Positions 42,679 to 52,030 of a stretch of DNA of 64,000 nucleotides are shown here, in pieces. The DNA comes from Lachnospiraceae bacterium (GTDB lineage Bacteria; Bacillota; Clostridia; Lachnospirales; Lachnospiraceae): contig JAEFAR010000009.1 in NCBI GenBank assembly GCA_016287675.1, forward strand, positions 1 through 64,000, read 5' to 3'. The translations under genes were made by a program, and so were the position numbers. The notes beneath the pieces were generated by a model. It did no database searches. It saw only the letters and a list, made by a program, of their open reading frames with translations, and had not been told where the DNA came from. The stretch's first letter is position 1. Each line of letters starts with the position of its first letter.

Positions 42679-42712
42679 TGAAATCAAAAACAATGTCGGG
42701 GAAAAAAGGATC

Positions 42713-43261
42713 ATGTCGAGGGAGTATAAATTTAAAGGTTATACGTTTTATTCCGAAGAGGAATTGAACGAAGCAAAAAAGGAAAACGAGACAATAGAAT
42801 ACATTAAGGCGAGGACGGATCTCACCAATACGGAGACCGTTATTGCCCTTTACAATAAACTGATCGACAGAAATGTGATAACCACTGTTGTCGGGCAGGA
42901 TTTTCTTAAAAGGCTGAGAGGACTGGCGCTGAAGAACGAAATGATCGATGCCTCAAAGCTGAGGGAGATCCCGGATGTCAAGGTCAGCAAAAAAAAGAAA
43001 GAAAAACCGCCTGTGACGAAACTGCAGAAGTTACAGAAAGAGAATCTGGGGCTTAAGATCGTCATCGCGGGGCTGATCGTCATCATCATAGGGATGTTTG
43101 TGATCGTGCTCACCGGCAGGAGTTCTCCGCTTAAAGCGGTTTACGAGAGAGATGTGCTGAACAGATATGCAACCTGGCAGCAGGACCTCGACAGACAGCA
43201 GCAGGAGATCAACGATAAGCTGTATTTTCTTGAACAGAACGGGATCTATTACGAAGAATAA
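42713..43261 (+). CDS. unknown single-helix membrane protein
   Basis: Not recognised. 182 residues: a charged N-terminal half (about 1-100, Lys and Glu rich, beginning MSREYKFKGYTFYSEEEL), one strong membrane helix (LGLKIVIAGLIVIIIGMFVIVL, about 114-134), and a short outside tail predicted coiled coil (WQQDLDRQQQEINDKLYFLEQ). It would be anchored with the N terminus inside. It precedes the response regulator by 18 nt in a four-gene unit, so it may belong to that signalling pathway. AAAGGA stands before ATG. Confidence 0.7.
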   Translation: MSREYKFKGYTFYSEEELNEAKKENETIEYIKARTDLTNTETVIALYNKLIDRNVITTVVGQDFLKRLRGLALKNEMIDASKLREIPDVKVSKKKKEKPPVTKLQKLQKENLGLKIVIAGLIVIIIGMFVIVLTGRSSPLKAVYERDVLNRYATWQQDLDRQQQEINDKLYFLEQNGIYYEE

Positions 43262-43279
43262 GATGAGACGGAGGATGTT

Positions 43280-43957
43280 ATGGACCTTGTAAAAGTTTTG
43301 GTAGTGGACGATGAAAGCAGAATGAGAAAGCTTGTTCACGATTTTTTGGCAAAGCAGGGCTACACGGTTTTGGAGGCTGAAGACGGAGAACAGGCCATCG
43401 ATGTGTTCTTTGACGAGAAGAACAAAGACATTTCGCTTGTGATCCTGGATGTCATGATGCCCAAACTCGACGGATGGCAGGTTGTGAAAGAGATCAGGCA
43501 GTATTCGCGGGTTCCGATCATCATGCTGACCGCAAAATCGGAAGAGAGAGACGAACTTCTTGGCTTTGAGCTCGGGGTGGACGAATACATTTCCAAGCCT
43601 TTCTCACCCAAGATCCTTGTGGCAAGAGTGGAAGCCCTCTTAAGAAGAGCAAATTCCTCCCTTGAAGAGACCATAGAAGTTGGAGGCATAGTCCTGGATC
43701 ACCAGGCTCATTCCGTTAAGATCGACGGCGCAGCCATTGACCTTTCCGTAAAAGAATTCGAACTCCTTGAGTACTTTGTAACGAACAAGGGAATCGCTCT
43801 TTCAAGAGAAAAGATACTGAACAACGTATGGAACTATGATTATTACGGTGATGCGCGCACCATTGACACCCACGTTAAAAAACTGAGAAGCAAGATGGGT
43901 GAAAAGGGCGACTACATTAAGACCATATGGGGTATGGGATACAAATTCGAGGCCTGA
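43280..43957 (+). CDS. OmpR/PhoB-family response regulator
   Basis: A 225-residue regulator. Receiver domain residues 1-120 with acid pocket DD (10-11), phospho-acceptor D57 in LVILDVMMPKLDG, T in MLTAKSEE and K in YISKPF. Winged-helix OmpR-type DNA-binding domain about 130-225 (FELLEYFVTNKGIALSREK, TIDTHVKKLRSKM). GGAGG lies 6 nt before the ATG. The cognate histidine kinase follows 31 nt later. Target genes unknown; the adjacent lipoprotein gene is a natural candidate. Confidence 0.93.
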   Translation: MDLVKVLVVDDESRMRKLVHDFLAKQGYTVLEAEDGEQAIDVFFDEKNKDISLVILDVMMPKLDGWQVVKEIRQYSRVPIIMLTAKSEERDELLGFELGVDEYISKPFSPKILVARVEALLRRANSSLEETIEVGGIVLDHQAHSVKIDGAAIDLSVKEFELLEYFVTNKGIALSREKILNNVWNYDYYGDARTIDTHVKKLRSKMGEKGDYIKTIWGMGYKFEA

Positions 43958-43988
43958 TCCTTAAGGCATATGATCGCAGGGTGAAAAC

Positions 43989-45731
43989 ATGAAGATCTCA
44001 TGGAGACTCAGGCTCACGTTTACGATAGTGGCTACCGTTTTCGGTGCAGTTATCGTTACCTGGGCTTTAAACAGATTTTTTCTGGAAAAATATTATATAA
44101 ACACTAAGCTGGAGGCGCTTAAGAGCACCTATGAATCCATAGAGCAGATCCTTTCCAAGTACTATGTGGGAGAAGAGAACAATCAGTCTGCTTCCGTCGA
44201 AGTGCCTGTTGCTGAGTCTAAGTACATCAAGGCAGTCTTTACTGCTTCGACCCAGGCAGATCCCAGCGCAACCCCGTTACCTCCTCCCGACGCAAGGAAA
44301 GATGAATTCGGCGGAGAGTTCGTTCCGAAAAACGGACAGAAAGAAGATGAGGTTCAGCCGCCCTTTGACGGACCTGTGGAGATCACTCCCCAGACAGATA
44401 CGGAAAACTTTCTTTCGGACGGAGATTCGAGAAATCTTGAAGCCGTTGCAAACAGATACAATCTGTCCATTTCGATCCTCTGGAATTACGTCTATTCCTT
44501 CAGCACCGCAAATGTGAACACAAAAGAGAGGATCTTCTTTGAGAGAGTTTCCGTTTATTCGGGAAAAAACGACAAGACCCGGGATTTTCAAAGTCAGGTG
44601 ATGTACACCGATCCCGAAGGCAGATACAACATTACCAAAGTTTACGACGGAAGAACCAAGGCGAGCTATATAGAGCTTTTTGCCCAGGACGATACCAACG
44701 CGACATTTGTGCTGATCAGAACAAATGTTGAAAGCATGCAGGACAGCGTGCATATAGCCAACACCTTCCTGCTGTATGCGGGACTCCTTGTAGTGGTGGT
44801 GGCATCCGGGATCATGCTGGTGGCATCGGGACGTATGGTACGCCCCATCAGACAGCTTTCGGAGATAGCGAAGAGAATGTCGGCTCTCGATTTTACCAGC
44901 AAGTATGAAGGAAGATCCGGGGACGAGATCGGTGAACTGGGTGAGAGCATCAACACTCTTTCAGAAAAACTGGAGGAGACGATCTCGGATCTCAAGAGCG
45001 TAAACAACAGACTGCAGAGCGACATTGAACAAAAGACTCAGGTAGATGAGATACGAAAAGAATTTCTTGCCAATGTGACTCATGAATTAAAAACCCCCAT
45101 CGCTTTGATCTCAGGATACGCGGAAGGGCTAAAGGACTGCATCAATGATGACGCCGAGAGCAGGGATTTTTACTGCGATGTGATCATAGATGAAGCAGGT
45201 AAGATGAACACTATGGTCAAGAAACTTCTTACCCTGAATCAGATCGAGTGCGGAAATCAGATCATAGAGCTTAAGAGGTTTGATATCTGCGAAGTGATCA
45301 GATCTGTTTTGAATTCCTCGGATGTACTTATAAAGAACAAGGGTGCAAAGCTTCTGGTCAATGCAAAGGGGCCCATTAATGTTTGGGCTGACGAGTACAT
45401 GGTTGAGGAGGTGTTCACTAACTATCTGACCAATGCACTCAACCATTGCGAAAATGAGATGATCGTGGATGTTAAAGCCGAAGCCAAAGGGAAGACTGTC
45501 AGGATCTCCGTTTTCAATACAGGTAAACCCATACCCGAAGAGGAGATCGACAAGATCTGGATCAAGTTCTACAAGGTTGATAAGGCCAGAACCAGGGAAT
45601 ACGGCGGTTCGGGCATAGGTCTGTCCATAGTTAAAGCCATTATGGAAGCTCACAACAAGCCTTACGGAGTGATCAATCATTCCAACGGCGTGGAATTTTG
45701 GTTCGAACTTGATTCGGATACTAAAATTTAA
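43989..45731 (+). CDS. sensor histidine kinase
   Basis: A 580-residue membrane kinase. First helix about 10-30, a large extracytoplasmic sensor region (about 31-255) rich in Pro, Ser, Thr and acidic residues near its start, second helix about 256-278 (LLYAGLLVVVVASGIMLVA), a HAMP linker, then the HisKA domain with phospho-acceptor H365 in FLANVTHELKTPIALISGYAEG and an ATPase domain with NYLTNALNH, VFNTGKPIP and GGSGIGLSIVK. It pairs with the upstream regulator. The sensed signal is outside the cell or at its wall. AGGG stands weakly before ATG 43989. Confidence 0.93.
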   Translation: MKISWRLRLTFTIVATVFGAVIVTWALNRFFLEKYYINTKLEALKSTYESIEQILSKYYVGEENNQSASVEVPVAESKYIKAVFTASTQADPSATPLPPPDARKDEFGGEFVPKNGQKEDEVQPPFDGPVEITPQTDTENFLSDGDSRNLEAVANRYNLSISILWNYVYSFSTANVNTKERIFFERVSVYSGKNDKTRDFQSQVMYTDPEGRYNITKVYDGRTKASYIELFAQDDTNATFVLIRTNVESMQDSVHIANTFLLYAGLLVVVVASGIMLVASGRMVRPIRQLSEIAKRMSALDFTSKYEGRSGDEIGELGESINTLSEKLEETISDLKSVNNRLQSDIEQKTQVDEIRKEFLANVTHELKTPIALISGYAEGLKDCINDDAESRDFYCDVIIDEAGKMNTMVKKLLTLNQIECGNQIIELKRFDICEVIRSVLNSSDVLIKNKGAKLLVNAKGPINVWADEYMVEEVFTNYLTNALNHCENEMIVDVKAEAKGKTVRISVFNTGKPIPEEEIDKIWIKFYKVDKARTREYGGSGIGLSIVKAIMEAHNKPYGVINHSNGVEFWFELDSDTKI

Positions 45732-45807
45732 AAGAGAAGTTGCCGAAAAACATATAAAGTGTTATAGTTTTAAAGCACACAAATCTACGCAAAAGAGGAG
45801 CATTCAG

Positions 45808-46605
45808 GTGTTTAAGAAAATCCAGTTTATCTTAATATGCATTGCTGCACTCGGACTCGGCGGATGTCTTGTTGAAAGGATACCCTTAAGCGACAGGGAA
45901 ATCGATGCTGTTGCACAGTATTCCGCGGACGCGCTCTTTAGGCATGATATGAATTATAAGAGTACGATGGTGGATTCGAAGGATCTGACACCCACCCCCA
46001 CCAACACCCCGACGCCTACACCGACAGACACACCGACACCCACTCCGAGACCCACGGCGACACCGGTTGATCCGAACGCTACCAAGACACCGACGCCCAC
46101 ACCCACAAATACGCCGACCCCGACGCCTTTCCCTGAGAACAATTCCGAAACATGGAAACAGCTGGCAAAGGTCATCGGTGCTGAGGAATTTGATGTGATC
46201 TATGCGGGAGCCAGCATTCCCGAGTACAGCTTTTCCATCGGCGATTCCTATTATACTCTGAAGAGGATCGAAGGCTATGAGTATCTGGCCGTTAAGATCG
46301 TAATAAAGAACCAGAGCTCGGTAACAAAGTATCTTAAGACCTGCGATATGGGACTCAGGAGTCTCATAATGGTCAACGGGACCTATTTTGATTACGAGAC
46401 CATGACGCTGTTCCCGAACGATCTTTATTTCATCGGACTTGATACGGAAGATGAAAGAGGAGAACCCATTCCGCCGGGGGGAAGATACAACGGCGTGAAT
46501 GGAGCGGTCATTGTGTTCAAGGTTCCGGAGAACATTGAAATAGATACGGCAGGTGTTCTCATTACCAATAAAAACAACGACAGTGTGATAATTAAAATAC
46601 AATAA
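45808..46605 (+). CDS. lipoprotein with Thr-Pro repeat linker
   Basis: A 265-residue lipoprotein. Start GTG 45808 with GAGGAG before it gives the signal MFKKIQFILICIAALGLGGC with a lipobox-like LGGC. After a short domain comes a linker of Thr-Pro repeats (about 63-110) and then a beta-rich C-terminal domain (about 115-265) of the kind seen in cell-surface DUF4352-like immunoglobulin-fold domains; this assignment is weak. It follows the histidine kinase in the same orientation after 76 nt and may be a target or accessory of that system. Confidence 0.75.
   Translation: MFKKIQFILICIAALGLGGCLVERIPLSDREIDAVAQYSADALFRHDMNYKSTMVDSKDLTPTPTNTPTPTPTDTPTPTPRPTATPVDPNATKTPTPTPTNTPTPTPFPENNSETWKQLAKVIGAEEFDVIYAGASIPEYSFSIGDSYYTLKRIEGYEYLAVKIVIKNQSSVTKYLKTCDMGLRSLIMVNGTYFDYETMTLFPNDLYFIGLDTEDERGEPIPPGGRYNGVNGAVIVFKVPENIEIDTAGVLITNKNNDSVIIKIQ
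45985..46135 (+). repeat. Thr-Pro coding repeat
   Basis: Imperfect 6-bp repeats of ACACCG/ACCCCC type coding for TPTPTP runs in the lipoprotein linker; interrupted by RPTATPVDPNATK. Such tracts are prone to change in length. A shorter version lies in the CotH protein. Confidence 0.8.
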
Positions 46606-46621
46606 ACTTGCTTCAAATCAA

Positions 46622-46650
46622 TTGAAAAATATTCTGATATGTTATATAAT
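46622..46650 (+). promoter_or_regulatory. promoter of cheV
   Basis: TTGAAA (46622-46627), 17-bp spacer, TATAAT (46645-46650). Confidence 0.75.
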
Positions 46651-46697
46651 TTACTAAATATTTACGATATGAATATACCTAACACGGAGGAATAATT

Positions 46698-47600
46698 ATG
46701 GATACCAACATCTTGTTAGAAAGCGGAACAAACGAGCTTGAGATTCTTGAATTTATGGTGGGCGGAAACCGCTACGGCATAAATGTGGCCAAGATTCGTG
46801 AAATCCTGCAGTATACACCGGCAGTGGCTGTTCCTAATGCCGACCCTTGTATAGAAGGCATTTTCATGCCGCGTGATGAGGTTATCACCAGCATTAGTCT
46901 TTCAAAGGTTTTAAATCTTCCCGAATCAGATGAGGTTAAGAACGATCTTTATATCGTTACTTACTTTAACAATACAAATGCAGCATTCCATGTACATTCC
47001 GTTGTGGGGATCCACAGAGTGTCCTGGGAAGAGGTTTTAAAGCCCGATGCAACATTAAACGGACAGGGCAAGGGCGTTGCCACAGGTATTGTAAAGCTTG
47101 ACGGAAGACTCATCGTTCTTCTCGACTTCGAAAAGATCATCGCGGACATTTCACCCGAGACTTCCCTTAAGGTCAGTGATGTTGATGAACTCGGTTTCAG
47201 ACAGAGAAGCACAAAACCCATTCTCATTGCAGAAGATTCGGCTCTTCTTTCAAAGCTTTTGCAGGATTGCCTCAAGAAGGCAGGTTATTCAAACCTTATC
47301 GTAAATATGGACGGACAGGAAGCATGGGACAAGCTTACAGAGCTCAATAAGAGCGGAAACATCACGGAAAAGGTTAAGCTTGTTATCACAGATATAGAGA
47401 TGCCCCGTATGGACGGACATCACCTTACAAAGCTGATCAAGAGCGACGATAAGATGAAGAACATTCCCGTTATAATTTTCTCATCAATGATCAGTGATGA
47501 ACTCATCGTTAAGGGAAAATCCCTCGGTGCGGATGCTCAGATTACAAAGCCTCAGATCGGACGCCTTGTCGGAGAGATTGATAAGCTCATTCTGAACTAA
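46698..47600 (+). CDS. cheV: chemotaxis coupling protein CheV
   Basis: A 300-residue CheV: an N-terminal CheW-like domain (about 12-160, with GGNRYGINVAKIREILQ) joined to a C-terminal receiver domain (about 170-300). The phospho-acceptor aspartate is in LVITDIEMPRMDG, the acid pair near ILIAEDSALL, and the lysine in AQITKPQIG. It couples chemoreceptors to CheA and adapts by phosphorylation. No other che or flagellar gene is present, apart from the receptor-like signalling tail of the hydrogenase-like protein at 6.0-7.9 kb. Strong GGAGGA precedes the ATG. Confidence 0.92.
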   Translation: MDTNILLESGTNELEILEFMVGGNRYGINVAKIREILQYTPAVAVPNADPCIEGIFMPRDEVITSISLSKVLNLPESDEVKNDLYIVTYFNNTNAAFHVHSVVGIHRVSWEEVLKPDATLNGQGKGVATGIVKLDGRLIVLLDFEKIIADISPETSLKVSDVDELGFRQRSTKPILIAEDSALLSKLLQDCLKKAGYSNLIVNMDGQEAWDKLTELNKSGNITEKVKLVITDIEMPRMDGHHLTKLIKSDDKMKNIPVIIFSSMISDELIVKGKSLGADAQITKPQIGRLVGEIDKLILN

Positions 47601-47626
47601 TTAACTATCACTCGGAGTACTAACAG

Positions 47627-49825
47627 ATGCCAAATGATGAATCTTATCTTGACAGTCTCCTGAACGGGCTTACTTCAAACGGAAATAAGTCGGACAACAA
47701 TGACAGATTTTCGGCCTACAGAAAAAAGAGTGAAAAGAAGGCCGACAACAAAGAAATCAGGGTATCGCCGGAATCTGAAGAGACTCCGGCGAATGAGGTT
47801 ATGGATGAAACTGCAACAGGCAGCAAGGCGGAGCTTCACGACATTCCGGATTTTCTGGATGCCTATCTTTCACCGAAGGATGAAGGCGAAGATGATGAAG
47901 CTGACGGATCGGATGACACTCATGAAGAAACCTTTAATTTCCTTGACAGTGATGAAGAAGATGACGACGAGCCGGCCTTTTCGTTTGATGAAGAGAAGTA
48001 CGTGACAGACGATGAGCCTGATACGGATTTCGAAACAGGGGAGATTGAAAACTACAACATATTTGATGACTATGATGATGCGGTCATCGATAAGATGATA
48101 AATGACGAGCTTTCCGAGGAAGGGTCCTCCGGAGAGCTGTTTGCTGTGCCTGAAGAAGAAAAACCTGAACCTGCGCCCGAACCCGCACCCGAGCCCGAGT
48201 TTGTATCGGAACCCAAGGAAGAAACGGACCGGGCACCGGAAGAATTCTTCGGCGAAGGTAACGACGAAGAAAGCAATGCGCTTGATGACCTCTTCGGAAA
48301 TCTTTACAACGAAAATGAAGAGCCCAAGGAAGAGAAAAGCTACTCCGATCAGAGTGATGATATGGATCTGGACAACTTTGATTTCTTTAGTGGGGTGACA
48401 GATAATCCTATTCCCGAAAACCAGATGGAAAATCATCTGGCCGACGAGGTTTTCAACATTGAAGCGGAAGACGCCGGCTCAGATGAGGTCAGATCCAAAG
48501 AAAAGCCTGAACTTGCCGATTCTGAGGACATTTTCTCGTTAAACGATCAGGACAATGCTCCGGGGGTCTTTTATGAGGACGGAACTCCTGCAGAAGAAGA
48601 ATCAAAGGATACCCCCAGGTTTATTTTCGGCGAGGACACTCTGGGCGAAGATCAGAACGATCAGAGTACCGACAGCGGAACAGAGGAAGCTTTTGATTTC
48701 CTGAACAGCGGTTCTGTGGAAAGTTCTGAAGAAAATGCAGACAATTTTGTACCCGAATATGAAGACCCCATGGGCGGGTTCTCCATGAACGAAGGCGGCG
48801 AGGAGGGACACAGTTCCGAGCTGGGAAACATGTTCGGTGACGTGGGAGTTGACAGCTTCAATGAAGATGATCTGGCAGCTCTTGATGATCTCCTCAATGA
48901 GATAGATGTCGACAAGAATGACGAAGAAAAACCTGCCAAGAAAAAGGCTGCGATAAATAAAGAAAAGCTGCCCTGGTACATACAGCTCTTTGGTAATGTT
49001 AAGATCCCGGAAAACAAGATAAAACCCGAGATCCCGCCGGAAGAACTGGAAAAACAGAAGGCTGAAGCCGCCGAAGCAAAGAAGGCCCTTAAGGAAGCCA
49101 GGAAGGCGGAAAAAGAGGAAAAGAAGAAGGCCGCCGCAGAGGCGAAGGCTCTCAAGGCTCGACAGACTGCGGAAGAGAAGGAAGCCATCCGCAAGAAAAA
49201 GCTGGAACAGGCCAGCGAAATGATCCTGGAGGATGTGGGGAACACCACAAGGCTCAATAAATGGGGCATACTGGTGATCTTTGCACTTTTCATCGGTATC
49301 GTTGCCGTCACCGTAAGCGGCGGCAGTACTCTGGCTTACAACATCGGTGTACGTCAGGCCTCGAAACTTTTTGACAATGCTTTGATCTACAAGGATGTTA
49401 CCTACTACACCAAGGCTTATGACAAGATCTACGGTCTGGATATCGAGGACGAAGACTACGAGCTTTACGACAAGATCCTGACTATCAATTACGTTAACAC
49501 TCAGCTCAATGCTTACAATAATCACGCATTGCTTGATGATTACAGAGAAGGACTTAACGATCTGTTTAAGGGCCTTTTGAGATTCAGAAAATGGTTTGCT
49601 CATGCTACTGCGTTGGGAGCGCAGGATGACATTTATCTTGTTAGGAGCGAGATCTACAAAAAACTTTGGGAGATCTACGGGATAGATGAAAGTGAGGCCA
49701 TGTTTGTTCTTGAGCATTATGATATGCTTAAGGAAAGCTACGGCGAATACGAAGCAAATCTTTACTACACAAGATATATTTATGAGACGGTAGATCAATT
49801 GGGATTGGGTACAGGCGAGAAATAG
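47627..49825 (+). CDS. large acidic membrane protein of unknown function
   Basis: Not recognised. 732 residues. Residues 1-440 are extremely rich in Asp and Glu, with low-complexity Pro-Glu runs (EEKPEPAPEPAPEPE), and look disordered. Residues about 440-545 are Lys/Ala/Glu-rich and likely a long coiled coil (EKQKAEAAEAKKALKEARKA). One membrane helix follows (WGILVIFALFIGIVAVTVSGG, about 545-565), then a 165-residue helical outside domain. It follows cheV by 26 nt. A polar-localised or scaffold role near chemoreceptors can be imagined but is not shown. Confidence 0.75.
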   Translation: MPNDESYLDSLLNGLTSNGNKSDNNDRFSAYRKKSEKKADNKEIRVSPESEETPANEVMDETATGSKAELHDIPDFLDAYLSPKDEGEDDEADGSDDTHEETFNFLDSDEEDDDEPAFSFDEEKYVTDDEPDTDFETGEIENYNIFDDYDDAVIDKMINDELSEEGSSGELFAVPEEEKPEPAPEPAPEPEFVSEPKEETDRAPEEFFGEGNDEESNALDDLFGNLYNENEEPKEEKSYSDQSDDMDLDNFDFFSGVTDNPIPENQMENHLADEVFNIEAEDAGSDEVRSKEKPELADSEDIFSLNDQDNAPGVFYEDGTPAEEESKDTPRFIFGEDTLGEDQNDQSTDSGTEEAFDFLNSGSVESSEENADNFVPEYEDPMGGFSMNEGGEEGHSSELGNMFGDVGVDSFNEDDLAALDDLLNEIDVDKNDEEKPAKKKAAINKEKLPWYIQLFGNVKIPENKIKPEIPPEELEKQKAEAAEAKKALKEARKAEKEEKKKAAAEAKALKARQTAEEKEAIRKKKLEQASEMILEDVGNTTRLNKWGILVIFALFIGIVAVTVSGGSTLAYNIGVRQASKLFDNALIYKDVTYYTKAYDKIYGLDIEDEDYELYDKILTINYVNTQLNAYNNHALLDDYREGLNDLFKGLLRFRKWFAHATALGAQDDIYLVRSEIYKKLWEIYGIDESEAMFVLEHYDMLKESYGEYEANLYYTRYIYETVDQLGLGTGEK

Positions 49826-49847
49826 CCTGACTAAAATGATGTAATAC

Positions 49848-49876
49848 GGGCGGAGCATATACTCTGCCCTTTTTTC
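49848..49876 (+). terminator. terminator after the cheV unit
   Basis: GGGCGGAG / CTCTGCCC stem with one G-T pair, 6-nt loop, then TTTTTTT. Confidence 0.85.
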
Positions 49877-49910
49877 GGTAAAAAACCGGTTCAGACAGGG
49901 AGGTTCTTTT

Positions 49911-50516
49911 GTGATTGCTATTATTGATTACGGCGCAGGTAATTTGAGAAGTGTTGAAAAAGCATTTGCGTATCTGGGCTATGAGACTGTTGTGAGTTCA
50001 GACGAAAATGTACTGCTTTCAGCCGATAAGATCGTTCTGCCGGGGGTGGGAGCATTTGCCGATGCCATGAACATGCTGAGAGCTTCGGGGCTGGACAGGA
50101 CTGTAAAAACAGCTGTTGAGAGGAACATTCCTCTGCTGGGCATATGCCTGGGGATGCAGATGCTTTTTGAATCAAGCGAAGAGGGAGCGGAGGTTCCGGG
50201 ACTTTGTGTGTTCAAGGGAAAGATCAAAAAGTTTGAAGAAGCACCCGGGTTCAAGATACCCCAGATAGGATGGAATTCGATTAAGATCAAGGAAGGAACA
50301 AAGCTTTTTAAGGGCATTCCGGATGATTCCTATGTTTATTTCGTTCATTCCTATTACCTTGACGCTGAGGATGAAAACGTGGTAGCGGCTACCTGTGATT
50401 ACATACATCCTTTTCACGCCGCAGTGGAAAGCGGTAATGTGTTCGCATGTCAGTTCCACCCCGAGAAGTCGGGAAAGACGGGACTTGCCATGCTTAAGAA
50501 TTTTGCGGAGATGTGA
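49911..50516 (+). CDS. hisH: imidazole glycerol phosphate synthase subunit HisH
   Basis: A 201-residue class I glutamine amidotransferase that feeds ammonia to HisF. Oxyanion block GVGAFADAM, nucleophile cysteine in [10 protein letters not shown] near residue 80, and the His-Glu pair in CQFHPEKSG. The start is GTG 49911 after GGGAGG. hisF follows 10 nt later, and no other histidine gene is in this window, so the HisHF pair is separate from any main his operon. Confidence 0.95.
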   Translation: MIAIIDYGAGNLRSVEKAFAYLGYETVVSSDENVLLSADKIVLPGVGAFADAMNMLRASGLDRTVKTAVERNIPLLGICLGMQMLFESSEEGAEVPGLCVFKGKIKKFEEAPGFKIPQIGWNSIKIKEGTKLFKGIPDDSYVYFVHSYYLDAEDENVVAATCDYIHPFHAAVESGNVFACQFHPEKSGKTGLAMLKNFAEM

Positions 50517-50526
50517 GGAGGAGACC

Positions 50527-51288
50527 ATGCTTACCAAACGAATTATCCCGTGCCTTGACATTAAGGACGGAAGAGTTGTTAAAGGAATAAATTTTGTAAA
50601 TCTGAGAGATGCGGGAGATCCTGTTGAGACAGCGGCCGCTTACGATGCCGCGGGAGCTGACGAACTGGTGTTTCTTGACATTACTGCATCTTCCGATGCC
50701 AGAGAGATAAAGGCGGATCTTGTAAGAAAGATCTCCAAAGCCATTTTCATCCCTTTCACTGTTGGTGGAGGGATACGCAGTATCGAGGATTTCAAGGTCA
50801 TTCTCAGAGAAGGAGCGGACAAAGTGGCTGTGAATTCTGCTGCCATCATGGATCCGGAACTCATTTCCAGAGCTGCGGACAAATTCGGAAGCCAGTGCGT
50901 GGTTGTGGCCATCGACGCCAAAAGAAGAGAGGACGGCAAGGGCTGGAACATCTTTAAAAACGGCGGCCGGATCGACATGGGGATCGACGCTGTGGAATGG
51001 GCAAAGAAAGCCTGCGATCTGGGAGCGGGAGAGATCCTTCTCACATCCATGGATGCAGACGGAACAAAAAACGGATATGATATCGAGCTGACAAAGACCA
51101 TTTCGAGTCTCGTGAACGTGCCTGTGATCGCTTCAGGCGGAGCGGGTAAATGTGAGCATTTCAGCGAAGTACTGACCGAAGGCGGTGCGGATGCGGCACT
51201 TGCGGCTACGCTTTTTCACTATAAGGAGCTGGAGATCTCTGAAGTCAAGAGATTTCTTAAAGACAAGGGGATACCGGTGAGATTGTAA
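50527..51288 (+). CDS. hisF: imidazole glycerol phosphate synthase subunit HisF
   Basis: A 253-residue TIM barrel that cyclises PRFAR with ammonia to IGP and AICAR. Catalytic aspartates lie in [13 protein letters not shown] (D11) and in [22 protein letters not shown] and ASGGAG form the phosphate sites. ATG 50527 is 6 nt after GGAGGA; the open frame reaches into hisH but without a ribosome site. The stop overlaps the ATG of ung (TAATG). Confidence 0.96.
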   Translation: MLTKRIIPCLDIKDGRVVKGINFVNLRDAGDPVETAAAYDAAGADELVFLDITASSDAREIKADLVRKISKAIFIPFTVGGGIRSIEDFKVILREGADKVAVNSAAIMDPELISRAADKFGSQCVVVAIDAKRREDGKGWNIFKNGGRIDMGIDAVEWAKKACDLGAGEILLTSMDADGTKNGYDIELTKTISSLVNVPVIASGGAGKCEHFSEVLTEGGADAALAATLFHYKELEISEVKRFLKDKGIPVRL

Positions 51289-51962
51289 TGAGTGCGATTT
51301 CTAACGATTGGAACGATCAACTGAAAGAAGAATATAAAAAAAGCTATTACAGGGATCTTTTTGAGTTTGTAAAAAAGGAATACAACACAAAAGTTGTGTA
51401 TCCTCCGTCAAATGACATTTTCAACGCCTTTCATTACACCTCTTTTGAGGAAACCAAGGTTGTGATCCTGGGGCAGGACCCTTATCACAATGTGGGACAG
51501 GCTCACGGACTTTGCTTTTCGGTGCTTCCGCCCACAGAAGTACCCCCCAGCCTGCAGAACATCTACAAAGAACTGCATGACGATCTGGGCTGCTACATCC
51601 CCAATAACGGATTGCTTACAAAATGGGCAAAGCAGGGTGTCCTTATGCTGAATACCGTATTAACGGTCAGAGCACATGAGGCCAACAGTCATGCGGGACA
51701 CGGCTGGGAACAGTTTACCGATGCGGCACTGAGGGCGCTGAACAATAAAAAGACACCTGTAGTTTTTTTGCTCTGGGGTAGTCCCGCTCAAAGAAAAGCC
51801 GACCTCATCACAAACCCCAACCACCTTATACTGAAAGCACCCCATCCCAGTCCCCTGTCAGCCTACAGAGGATTTTTCGGATGCAGACATTTCTCGAAGA
51901 CCAACAGTTTCCTTGAAGAAAAGGGACTGGCTCCTATAGACTGGCAGATTGAGAATATATAG
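51288..51962 (+). CDS. ung: uracil-DNA glycosylase
   Basis: A 224-residue family 1 UDG that removes uracil from DNA. Catalytic motif GQDPYHNVGQAHGL (Asp near residue 63), uracil-binding segment LMLNTVLTV, and the DNA-intercalation motif HPSPLSAYRGFFGC near the C terminus. It starts on the TAATG overlapping hisF, so it shares the his pair's transcript, an unusual but simple gene coupling. Confidence 0.96.
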   Translation: MSAISNDWNDQLKEEYKKSYYRDLFEFVKKEYNTKVVYPPSNDIFNAFHYTSFEETKVVILGQDPYHNVGQAHGLCFSVLPPTEVPPSLQNIYKELHDDLGCYIPNNGLLTKWAKQGVLMLNTVLTVRAHEANSHAGHGWEQFTDAALRALNNKKTPVVFLLWGSPAQRKADLITNPNHLILKAPHPSPLSAYRGFFGCRHFSKTNSFLEEKGLAPIDWQIENI

Positions 51963-51983
51963 TGGCAATTTAAAAAATGACGT

Positions 51984-51991
51984 GATATAAT
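51984..51991 (+). promoter_or_regulatory. extended -10 promoter of the activase-like gene
   Basis: TGATATAAT (51983-51991) is an extended -10 with perfect TATAAT; a poor -35 (TGGCAA) lies 17 bp before. Confidence 0.5.
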
Positions 51992-52030
51992 ATGCCGTAT
52001 TAAATGAAACAGATTTATGAGGGTATGGAA

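Noticed and set aside
45886-46602. 238-codon minus-strand frame opposite the lipoprotein
   Set aside because: It is Arg/Cys-rich because it mirrors the Thr-Pro repeat; it has no ribosome site and overlaps a convincing plus-strand gene.
48602-49858. 418-codon minus-strand frame
   Set aside because: Antisense shadow of the acidic protein gene; composition (Phe, Leu, Ile runs) reflects complementary Glu/Lys codons.
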